Below are positions 1-5,448 of a DNA stretch of 7,537 nt, one piece after another; within the stretch, counting starts at the first letter, position 1; each line of letters starts with the position of its first letter. This stretch comes from SLJK01 sp964567295 (GTDB lineage: Bacteria; Bacillota; Dethiobacteria; DTU022; UBA8154): NCBI GenBank assembly GCA_964567295.1, contig CAZMLU010000070.1, positions 1 to 7,537 of the forward strand, in the 5' to 3' direction. The notes below the pieces were generated by a model. The model was not told the DNA's origin and did no database searches. It saw only the letters and a list, made by a program, of their open reading frames with translations. The position numbers and the translations under genes are program-made.

Positions 1-623
1 CTGGGGGCTAAATTGGGGTTTATTAATACCTGCAACCACACTGTAAAAGCAAGCAAAACAGCTGTTAAAAGTCCTGGAAGAATACCGGCAATTAAAAGTT
101 GACCTATAGATTCCTCTGTCAGAACCCCATATACAATGAGGATAGAGCTCGGCGGGATTAAAATTCCCAAAGTGCTCCCTGAAGTTACGGACCCTACAGC
201 TAAACTGTCTTTATAGTTATGTGCACGCATTTCAGGAACCGCTACCGAGGATATGGTAGCAGTCGTGGCAATCACAGATCCTGAAACGGCAGCAAAAGCT
301 GCGCAAGAAATTACACTGGCTATACCCAAACCTCCCCGGACATGCCCCAACCAGGCGTTAAAAGCTCGAAAAAGGTCTTTGCCCAAACCCGCATTGCCCA
401 GTATCAGTCCCATTAACACGAACATGGGAATAACGCTGAGGGTATAACTGTATACGCTGGCAAACATGTCTGTTCCTAATTTACTTAAAGCTGCGTCAGT
501 ACTTCTAATAATTCCATAGCCAGACACTCCAACTATCATTAATGCAAAAGCCACCGGGAGGCGTAAAAAAATTAAGATCATAAGAAGCACTATACCGAGC
601 AGACCAATCTGTTCAGGACTCAT
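1..623 (-). CDS. dctM: TRAP transporter large permease, DctM family (N-terminal half, runs off the window)
   Basis: This is the membrane transport subunit of a tripartite ATP-independent periplasmic (TRAP) transporter, which moves organic acids inward using an ion gradient. The visible 207 codons, starting MSPEQIGLLG, are almost entirely hydrophobic. They carry family blocks SGSVIATTATISSVAVPEM (about residues 114-132) and TLGILIPPSSILIVYG (about 151-166). Family members usually have about 430 residues, so roughly half is seen; the C-terminus lies beyond position 1. The ATG at 623-621 is supported by AAGGAGAGG (minus strand, within 630-638) at normal spacing. The ATG lies inside the end of dctQ, and the two genes overlap by 11 bases (613-623), so translation is probably coupled. 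No frameshift is visible. The family call is firm; the substrate is not determined, and the symbol denotes the family only. Confidence 0.95.
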   Translation of the reverse strand, partial: MSPEQIGLLGIVLLMILIFLRLPVAFALMIVGVSGYGIIRSTDAALSKLGTDMFASVYSYTLSVIPMFVLMGLILGNAGLGKDLFRAFNAWLGHVRGGLGIASVISCAAFAAVSGSVIATTATISSVAVPEMRAHNYKDSLAVGSVTSGSTLGILIPPSSILIVYGVLTEESIGQLLIAGILPGLLTAVLLAFTVWLQVLINPNLAP

Positions 624-1119
624 CAAGCACCTCTCCTTTGGCTATTTTTGTAATTGTTTGTATCAGGTCCAGGATCAAAGCCAGGCATAAAAATAAAACA
701 CCGATTGCGGCAATTATTATCCAGGGATGAACAGGCAATCGTAAAACACTGGTAAACTCACCTGAAGCAGACATGCGACCGGCATATTTCAACATTTGCC
801 AGAACACAAGGGAAAAAAAGATAAGAGAAAGGAGATAATTAAATACCTGCACTATTTTCTGCACCGATGAAGGTAGGCGGGAAAAAAAGAAAGAAATTTG
901 TATGTAAACCTTTTTCAACTGGCCGTAACCTAAGGACGTAAATACAACAATTGCCAAAGAAATTCGGGTAAGCTCAAAGGTCCCTGGTATAGGGTTACGA
1001 AAAAAAAAGCGGCTCAATACATTTCCGACAACTAAAAACATCATAAATAGAAGCACAAGCATGCTAATTTTTAATAAATGTTCATTACTAATGTTAGCAA
1101 ATTTCTTTAAAAGCTGCAT
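613..1119 (-). CDS. dctQ: TRAP transporter small permease, DctQ family
   Basis: This is the four-helix membrane subunit that partners DctM in a TRAP transporter. The 168-residue product has the usual length. Hydrophobic segments lie near residues 18-37, 50-66, 91-112 and 131-154, with the family-typical FELTR after the first helix and LPVHPW entering the fourth. The ATG at 1119 follows a very purine-rich ribosome binding site, GGGAGGGGGAAGG, which ends directly against the start codon. The gene lies 88 bases after dctP, and that gap is largely filled by a perfect 19-bp hairpin (1144-1190). Its last codons overlap dctM. DctQ sequences diverge quickly, so the call rests on topology, size, these short motifs and its place between dctP and dctM. 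Confidence 0.93.
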   Translation of the reverse strand: MQLLKKFANISNEHLLKISMLVLLFMMFLVVGNVLSRFFFRNPIPGTFELTRISLAIVVFTSLGYGQLKKVYIQISFFFSRLPSSVQKIVQVFNYLLSLIFFSLVFWQMLKYAGRMSASGEFTSVLRLPVHPWIIIAAIGVLFLCLALILDLIQTITKIAKGEVLDES

Positions 1120-1143
1120 CCTTCCCCCTCCCTGGTCTTAATA

Positions 1144-1190
1144 ATCCATTATTTCCCTCCCGGTCCTATAACGGGAGGGAAATAATGGAT
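1144..1190 (-). promoter_or_regulatory. Perfect 19-bp intergenic hairpin between dctP and dctQ
   Basis: The arms 1144-1162 (ATCCATTATTTCCCTCCCG on the plus strand) and 1172-1190 are exact reverse complements separated by a 9-base loop. In the dctP-dctQ transcript the hairpin begins 17 bases after the dctP stop codon and ends 24 bases before the dctQ ATG. No T-run follows it, so it is not a standard intrinsic terminator. Hairpins in this position are known in transporter operons to protect the upstream binding-protein mRNA and lower expression of the membrane genes. Its 5' arm contains CCCTCCC, which is also complementary to GGGAGGG in the dctQ ribosome binding site. The structure is certain as sequence; the function is inferred. 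Confidence 0.85.
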
Positions 1191-1207
1191 GCTAAAACCC
1201 GCATTAG

Positions 1208-2308
1208 TTACTCGTGCTTCTCAGCAATTTCTTGCATCATTTCAAATACTTCCCTTGCAGGTAACCCATCTGCTTCTTTTTCATCCAGCCACTCCTCAAT
1301 TAGCGGTTCTAATTGGTCCCTAAACGCTTGCTCTTCTTCAGGAGAAAGTTCTGTTATAGTTATTCCTGCTTCTTCCGCCAGTTCTTTCCCTTCTTCTGCT
1401 TCTTCTACGTATTGTTCGCCAATTTTCCTGGGAAATTCATCCAGCAGTTCTCTAATGATCTCTTGGTCCCCGGGAGATATTTGAGCCCATGCATCTTTGT
1501 TTGCTACCATATGCAGCGGTGTCGCATACATATCAAGTTCAAGAACATGATCTACTACTTCATCAAGGCTGAAAGAGTAAAGTGTAGAATACGGCAGCAA
1601 TGTTCCATCCACAATCCCACGGTCAATGGCATCATAAACTTCCGGTACAGGCATTGTTACCGGAGTAGCACCTAACTCTTCAAGGATATCGTTATACACG
1701 GGGCCGGGTGAACGTATCTCCAAACCCTGGAGGTCTTCCATTGTTTCAACGGGTTCCGTCATCAAAAAGTGTCCCAGATCTGTAGTTCCCCACCATAAAA
1801 CTTCCACCTCAGCATATTCTTTCTCACGCAAAGCGGGATTGGTTTCCATTAATTCCCCGGCTGTAAGATTGGCCTGTAAGGCAGAAGAAAACATGAATGG
1901 GTATTCCAGGAATTCTGTCATCGGAAACCTGCCGGGAGTGTAGGCAGGTAAAACAAACCCAATGTCAATAACACCTTCCAAAGTTGCGCTAAAATTATCA
2001 CCAGCCGCTACTAGTTCATTCGCCGGATAATTATAAATCTCCACTCTTCCATCGGTTTTTTCTTTTACATCTTCTGCAAAAGGTTCGAGTACATTTACAT
2101 GTAAAGGATGCATAGGCGACATGAAGTGACACAACACCAGCTCCACTGTTTCTGCCGGATCCTCTGCAGGCTCCTCAGCTGGCTCATCCACAGGTTCTTC
2201 TACTGGCTCATCCGGAGCACAACCAACAGCTAAAATCATCGTTAAGAACACCAAAACTGCCAAACAAACCATAAAATTCCGATTCGAAATACGAAATATA
2301 CGTGACAC
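1208..2308 (-). CDS. dctP: TRAP transporter solute-binding lipoprotein, DctP family
   Basis: This is the extracytoplasmic receptor that captures the substrate and delivers it to DctQM. I chose the GTG at 2308-2306 because GAAGGGGG (within 2317-2324) precedes it by 8 bases and it gives a compact lipoprotein signal: basic MSRIFRISNR, a hydrophobic core, then ILAVGC with the lipidated Cys at residue 30. An in-frame GTG at 2365 would add 19 residues but has no clear ribosome binding site. After Cys30 comes an acidic Pro/Glu tether (about 31-54), then a full DctP domain. GLEIRSPGP contains Arg199, matching the arginine that binds the substrate carboxylate in this family. MPVPEVYDAIDRGIVDG follows, as expected. 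Length is 366 residues. Lipid anchoring points to a single-membrane cell. The ligand is probably a carboxylate, type unknown. Confidence 0.93.
   Translation of the reverse strand: MSRIFRISNRNFMVCLAVLVFLTMILAVGCAPDEPVEEPVDEPAEEPAEDPAETVELVLCHFMSPMHPLHVNVLEPFAEDVKEKTDGRVEIYNYPANELVAAGDNFSATLEGVIDIGFVLPAYTPGRFPMTEFLEYPFMFSSALQANLTAGELMETNPALREKEYAEVEVLWWGTTDLGHFLMTEPVETMEDLQGLEIRSPGPVYNDILEELGATPVTMPVPEVYDAIDRGIVDGTLLPYSTLYSFSLDEVVDHVLELDMYATPLHMVANKDAWAQISPGDQEIIRELLDEFPRKIGEQYVEEAEEGKELAEEAGITITELSPEEEQAFRDQLEPLIEEWLDEKEADGLPAREVFEMMQEIAEKHE
2157..2216 (-). repeat. Five degenerate 12-bp tandem units encoding the DctP acidic tether
   Basis: Five consecutive 12-base units (2157-2168, 2169-2180, 2181-2192, 2193-2204, 2205-2216) resemble GGCTCATCCACA on the plus strand. 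On the coding strand they give four-residue units of the type DEPV, EEPV, DEPA, EEPA, EDPA. The repeat lies directly after the lipidated Cys and forms a flexible, strongly negative spacer between membrane and binding domain. Because the unit length is a multiple of three, a change in copy number would alter tether length without a frameshift. Confidence 0.8.
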
Positions 2309-2316
2309 TTTTTTTA

Positions 2317-2323
2317 CCCCCTT
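2317..2323 (-). promoter_or_regulatory. Ribosome binding site that decides the dctP start
   Basis: AAGGGGG on the minus strand is 8 bases upstream of the GTG at 2308-2306. No comparable sequence sits at proper distance from the alternative GTG at 2365, so this site selects the shorter protein with a normal lipoprotein signal. Confidence 0.7.
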
Positions 2324-2394
2324 CAAATTATTTCTTTCAAACAACCCTTTTCCACAAATCTTCACAAGGCTACAATTTACCCTATACCTGGCCT

Positions 2395-2411
2395 TATCAC
2401 CTCCTCCTCAT
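2395..2411 (-). other. Orphan extended Shine-Dalgarno sequence in the dctP leader
   Basis: The minus strand reads ATGAGGAGGAGGTGATA here. It contains AGGAGGTGAT, a ten-base match to the complement of the usual 16S rRNA 3' end. No ATG, GTG or TTG follows at workable distance. The chosen dctP start is almost 90 bases further on and has its own ribosome binding site. The stretch also contains a minimal ATG-AGG-AGG-AGG-TGA reading frame without a ribosome binding site of its own. It may be a relic of a lost start, a ribosome standby or pausing site, or chance. Confidence 0.45.
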
Positions 2412-2447
2412 CGTTAATAGATGAAATATTTCTACTATCTATCCGGC

Positions 2448-4031
2448 CTATATTTTCTGTCTTTCCTCCTCCCTCACTATTCTTCTTAATATTTTTCCTA
2501 CCGGTGACTTGGGTAGCTCCTCACAAAACTCAATTTCACCGGGAATTTCATAGCTGGCCAGACCCCGACTGCACCAATTTATCAATTCTTCAGCAGTTAT
2601 CTCTTTGCTTTTATCTCTTAATATTATACGAGCCTTCACTTTCTCTCCCACATCCGCGTCAGGAACTCCTACCACACAGCACTCACTGACCGAATCATGT
2701 TTGTATAGCACCGATTCTACCTTGGTGGCTGCCACTCTATAGCCTTTATGCTTGATAAGATCTGCAGAACGGTCCACGAAAAAAAGCCAGCCTTCATCAT
2801 CCATGCGGACTATATCTCCCGTCCTGTACCATAAACGTCCGTCAAGCTCGACAAAGTGAATAGACGTCTCTTCAGGTTTATTCCAGTAACTGGTAACCAT
2901 GTTTTCTGAATGAACCAACACTTCGCCTGGCTCATTTGTAGCAACAGGTTCGAGGGTGTCAGGATTAACAACCTTAATTTTTTTGGTGGGCACCACTTTC
3001 CCCAGTGTGCCGTCAGGGAAAGGCTCCACCGTGCTTACCCCTGTAATGCCTCCACATGTTTCTGTGGCACCGTAACCATGGTAAAGAGGCTTGCCAAACT
3101 TTTCCTTCCACTTACGGGCTATTTCCGGGGGAAGAGCTTCTCCTGCGGTAAAAACATAGGTTAAGGAATCAAGGTTATAATTATCCAAACTCTTGTGTTC
3201 CAGTATCATCCTGCAGAGGGTCGGGGTACCAAAAAAGATATTTACATTGTGCTTCTCGATGTTGGCAAATATACTTTCCAGGTCCATTTTGGCCAACAAT
3301 ATTAAGGTATCACCGACAAGAAGTGAGCCTAAGCCCAATTCCTGGCCCAAGATATGGTTGAGCGGAGCGCCCTGGAGGGCAATTCCTTTACCCCTGGGTA
3401 TCAAGGGTTTAATTTCGTCTCTTTTAACGGTAATAGCTTCTAAAAAGAGGATGCCCGGGATGGGCACGCCCTTGGGAAGGCCGGTGGTGCCTCCGGTATA
3501 GAGAAACTCGGCAATATTTTTGCCGTTAAGTTCGATTTGGGGCAGGGGTGGAAAACTGTTTTGTGCAATGCTTTCAAAAGAGAATAATCCCTCACCTTTT
3601 TCCCCTGAAGGCTCCGGGCCGGAGGGGTCTCTCTTAATTACCACAATTCTTTTAAATGGGTGGTTGTTTGCTACCTTCCGCACTTGTGGCAAGTTTGTAT
3701 CGGCACAAAAAATGGTTTCTGCTCCACTGTCCGCTGCAATATAACCCAGTTCATCTTCCCCGTAAAAATGGGTAACCGGAATTGCTATAGCACCTATTCT
3801 CTGCAAGGAGAGCCAGATAGCAACCCACTGTGGCATGTGAGGCAGATAGATAATCGCCTTCTCCTGCTTTCGTACTCCCTCATTAAAAAGAAATGAGGCA
3901 AGCTTTTCTACCAGGTTGTCCAGATCAGCAAAAGTATACTTCTCCTCTTGAAATATTAATGCAGTTTGGTCAGCATTCTGCGCAACCGTGTTTTTAAAAA
4001 GTTCGTCGATTGTAGAAATGCCTGATAACAT
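2448..4031 (-). CDS. AMP-forming acyl-CoA synthetase (acid-CoA ligase), ANL superfamily
   Basis: This enzyme activates a carboxylic acid with ATP and CoA to the acyl-CoA, via an acyl-adenylate, in the cytoplasm. The 527-residue product has all core motifs in order: the ATP loop YTGGTTGLPKGV (178-189), GYGATE (319-324), YRTGD (402-406), the hinge region DRSADLIKHKGYRV (420-433) and PVGKILRR with the adenylation lysine at 513. The length is normal for a complete N- plus C-terminal enzyme. The ATG at 4031 follows AAGGAGG (4041-4047) by 9 bases. It lies between the hydrolase (177-base gap) and dctP (139-base gap to the chosen start), with no clear terminator in either gap. This position suggests it activates the acid imported by the TRAP system or released by the hydrolase. 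The acyl specificity (fatty, aromatic or other) cannot be read from the motifs. Confidence 0.93.
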   Translation of the reverse strand: MLSGISTIDELFKNTVAQNADQTALIFQEEKYTFADLDNLVEKLASFLFNEGVRKQEKAIIYLPHMPQWVAIWLSLQRIGAIAIPVTHFYGEDELGYIAADSGAETIFCADTNLPQVRKVANNHPFKRIVVIKRDPSGPEPSGEKGEGLFSFESIAQNSFPPLPQIELNGKNIAEFLYTGGTTGLPKGVPIPGILFLEAITVKRDEIKPLIPRGKGIALQGAPLNHILGQELGLGSLLVGDTLILLAKMDLESIFANIEKHNVNIFFGTPTLCRMILEHKSLDNYNLDSLTYVFTAGEALPPEIARKWKEKFGKPLYHGYGATETCGGITGVSTVEPFPDGTLGKVVPTKKIKVVNPDTLEPVATNEPGEVLVHSENMVTSYWNKPEETSIHFVELDGRLWYRTGDIVRMDDEGWLFFVDRSADLIKHKGYRVAATKVESVLYKHDSVSECCVVGVPDADVGEKVKARIILRDKSKEITAEELINWCSRGLASYEIPGEIEFCEELPKSPVGKILRRIVREEERQKI

Positions 4032-4208
4032 GTTTTGCTTCCTCCTTCGTAAAATTAATCTCCTAAAATAACCAACCGTTTGTTTTCGTTACAGCCTACA
4101 GCCTCACTTGCTTTTAAAATTCGACATATCAACACTAATTTCCTTTAATCAATTTCTAAACAAAAAACAACTGTCCCATCAATTTTCAACTAAACCAACT
4201 TCGTCTTA

Positions 4209-5138
4209 TCACCTAGTAAAAGCCATCCGCAAAGCAGCAGCAGAAGTAGAGATGGCCAGCTTTCCTGCAGTAAACCCGGGCAGAAAAAAGGGGTGCACGT
4301 GACCCATAACCCGAAACAATACGGCGTTATTACCCGCCTGTTGCAACCTTGTTGCATAAATTTCCCCTTCATCTCTTAGCGGGTCATATTCCCCCGTTAG
4401 AATAAAGGCCGGAGGAAGGTTGCCCAAATCACTCGCCAAAAGGGGAGATGCGTAAGGGTGATTTTTATCATCCTGCCCCTCAAGATAATGATCATTAAAC
4501 CAGGCAATCATTTCTTTAGTTATAAAGTAAACTTCACCGTACTCTTCGTAAGAGTGCGTAGAGGAAATCATAATGGTAACAGGATGAACAAGAAGTTGAC
4601 TGTTGAGGGAAGGACCATTTCTATCTCTGGCCATCAAGGACACAACTGCAGCCAAATTCCCACCGGCGCTGTCACCTCCTACCGTAACCCGTTCCTTGTC
4701 ACCATATAAAATCTCCGCATTTTGAGATACCCATTCTATAGCAGCATAGCAATCTTCCGGCGCCACAGGAAATTTATATTCTGGAGCCAGGCTGTACTCC
4801 ACGGCAACTACAATGCATGGGGTTTGAAGCGCCAGTAAACGGCATACTGGATCGTGCGTTTTAAGGTTGCCACACACAAATCCTCCACCATGGAAATAGC
4901 AAAGCACGGGAAAAGATCCGTTACCGGGAGGCTTATATATCCAAAGGGTAATTTCTCTTAGCGGACCGGGTATATTTTTTTCATGAACTTCCAAGAATTC
5001 TGTTGGTGCATCTTTGTAATTTAGAGGCATTTTTTCAAAGAGGCCACGCATTTCATCCGGGGTAACCGTCTCCATGTTCATAGCGCCAGCTTTATGTAGA
5101 GCTTTCAGAAAAGCTTCCACTTCTGGGTGTAGAGGCAT
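4209..5138 (-). CDS. Alpha/beta hydrolase of the hormone-sensitive-lipase (HSL) esterase family
   Basis: This is a probable carboxylesterase of the alpha/beta hydrolase fold-3 group. The 309 residues match the family's usual length. The oxyanion-hole motif HGGG is at 83-86, the nucleophile Ser157 is in GGDSAGG (154-160), the acid is Asp252 in EYDPLRDEG, and the base is probably His282 in GHVHPF, where relatives usually have HGF. The triad therefore looks intact. There is no signal peptide, so it should act in the cytoplasm. The ATG at 5138 is preceded by an unusual nine-G ribosome binding site within an A7G9 tract (5146-5161). It is the first gene after a sigma-54 promoter (5218-5234) and heads a co-directional run with the acyl-CoA synthetase and TRAP genes. 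An ester whose acid product goes to the synthetase is the natural inference; the substrate is unknown. Confidence 0.92.
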   Translation of the reverse strand: MPLHPEVEAFLKALHKAGAMNMETVTPDEMRGLFEKMPLNYKDAPTEFLEVHEKNIPGPLREITLWIYKPPGNGSFPVLCYFHGGGFVCGNLKTHDPVCRLLALQTPCIVVAVEYSLAPEYKFPVAPEDCYAAIEWVSQNAEILYGDKERVTVGGDSAGGNLAAVVSLMARDRNGPSLNSQLLVHPVTIMISSTHSYEEYGEVYFITKEMIAWFNDHYLEGQDDKNHPYASPLLASDLGNLPPAFILTGEYDPLRDEGEIYATRLQQAGNNAVLFRVMGHVHPFFLPGFTAGKLAISTSAAALRMAFTR

Positions 5139-5145
5139 TTTAGTT

Positions 5146-5161
5146 CCCCCCCCCTTTTTTT
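5146..5161 (-). promoter_or_regulatory. A7G9 homopolymer ribosome binding site of the hydrolase
   Basis: On the minus strand seven A and nine G residues precede AACTAAA and the ATG at 5138-5136. The G-run is the only plausible Shine-Dalgarno sequence. Runs of nine G are prone to slippage, so tract length, and with it spacing to the start codon, could vary between cells or be misread in assembly. Confidence 0.7.
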
Positions 5162-5217
5162 AATCATGTTAGCAAAGAGCTATATCTGACACTCATCCTC
5201 ATCATTACTTATTATAA

Positions 5218-5234
5218 TGCAACATACATGCCAA
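5218..5234 (-). promoter_or_regulatory. Sigma-54 (-24/-12) promoter for the hydrolase-synthetase-TRAP run
   Basis: The minus strand reads TTGGCATGTATGTTGCA. The GG (5232-5231) and GC (5220-5219) are separated by exactly ten bases, and the sequence matches the TTGGCACG-N4-TTGCA consensus except for T in place of C after GGCA. Transcription should begin about 12 bases past the GC, near 5207, leaving a leader of roughly 70 bases. The gene directly upstream encodes a sigma-54 activator, which supports the call. A TATAAT (5216-5211) lies immediately downstream, with TTGAAA 19 bases away, so weak housekeeping transcription from the same place cannot be excluded. Confidence 0.88.
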
Positions 5235-5307
5235 CTTTCAAATAGGAAAATTTCGCAACCAAGGCGACCCTTAGATAATAGTACATTCCAAATTTGGCAA
5301 GTCATTT

Positions 5308-5321
5308 AAAAAAATAAAAAA
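5308..5321. other. A7-T-A6 tract between enhancer candidates and promoter
   Basis: Seven A, one T and six A run in a row about 80 bases upstream of the sigma-54 promoter. Such tracts bend or stiffen DNA and could help the activator loop to the promoter in an organism without IHF. It is compositional evidence only. Confidence 0.4.
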
Positions 5322-5335
5322 GCAGATACACTTAA

Positions 5336-5361
5336 GCCTGGAATTATACGTAATTCCAGGC
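5336..5361. promoter_or_regulatory. 11-bp-arm inverted repeat, candidate enhancer (UAS) for the activator
   Basis: GCCTGGAATTA (5336-5346) and its exact reverse complement TAATTCCAGGC (5351-5361) flank four bases. The centre lies about 140 bases upstream of the predicted sigma-54 start site, within the usual range for activator binding sites. As RNA it would also form a hairpin after the activator gene, but the T-run on that strand starts 14 bases too late for a normal intrinsic terminator. A related ATTCCA half-site occurs at 5285-5290. The repeat is certain; its role as operator rather than transcript end is inferred. Confidence 0.6.
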
Positions 5362-5414
5362 ACTACTATTTTTGGAAGAGCGATTTGTAATTTTTGTCAC
5401 ATTCGAACAATAGT

Positions 5415-5429
5415 ATGACAAAGCGTCAT
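5415..5429. promoter_or_regulatory. ATGAC-N5-GTCAT inverted repeat, candidate operator
   Basis: ATGAC (5415-5419) and GTCAT (5425-5429) flank AAAGC, just after the activator stop codon and about 215 bases upstream of the predicted sigma-54 start. The internal TGACAAAGCGT recurs exactly, on the minus strand, at 6925-6915 in the activator's own promoter. TTTGTCA at 5393-5399 gives a further inverted copy of the TGACAAA part. A shared regulator site is plausible. Confidence 0.45.
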
Positions 5430-5448
5430 TATTTAAAACAGTGTACAA

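Larger units (their letters stand above)
5139..5448. other. Regulatory intergenic region between activator and hydrolase
   Basis: This 310-base, AT-rich stretch has no credible gene. From the activator end it holds an ATGAC-N5-GTCAT repeat (5415-5429), a matching inverted TTTGTCA (5393-5399), a larger inverted repeat (5336-5361), an A7TA6 tract (5308-5321), a CCAAATTTGG palindrome (5288-5297), a sigma-54 promoter (5218-5234) with an overlapping TATAAT (5211-5216), and the homopolymer ribosome binding site (5146-5161). The arrangement of enhancer-like repeats, bendable A-tract and -24/-12 promoter is what a sigma-54-activated gene needs. Confidence 0.75.

Noticed and set aside
1185..1484. Plus-strand reading frame rich in Ser
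   Set aside because: It lies opposite dctP, and its Ser-rich composition is simply the antisense of Glu-rich codons; it has no family motif.
1313..1675. Plus-strand reading frame of 120 residues
   Set aside because: It is antisense to the conserved DctP domain and has low-complexity Phe/Cys-rich sequence without recognisable motifs.
2309..2365. N-terminal extension of DctP from the GTG at 2365
   Set aside because: There is no suitable ribosome binding site, and the extra 19 residues would precede an already complete lipoprotein signal peptide.
2366..2386. Second sigma-54-like promoter upstream of dctP
   Set aside because: GG and GC have ten-base spacing here on the minus strand, but the surrounding bases (AGGGTA and GTAGC) do not match TGGCA and TTGC.
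2416..2439. Imperfect inverted repeat after the synthetase gene, possible terminator
   Set aside because: The stem is AT-rich with two internal mismatches and no T-run follows on the minus strand, so it would be too weak to end transcription.
4091..4104. Tandem ACAGCCT duplication between hydrolase and synthetase
   Set aside because: Two 7-base copies only, not near a promoter or start; most likely incidental.
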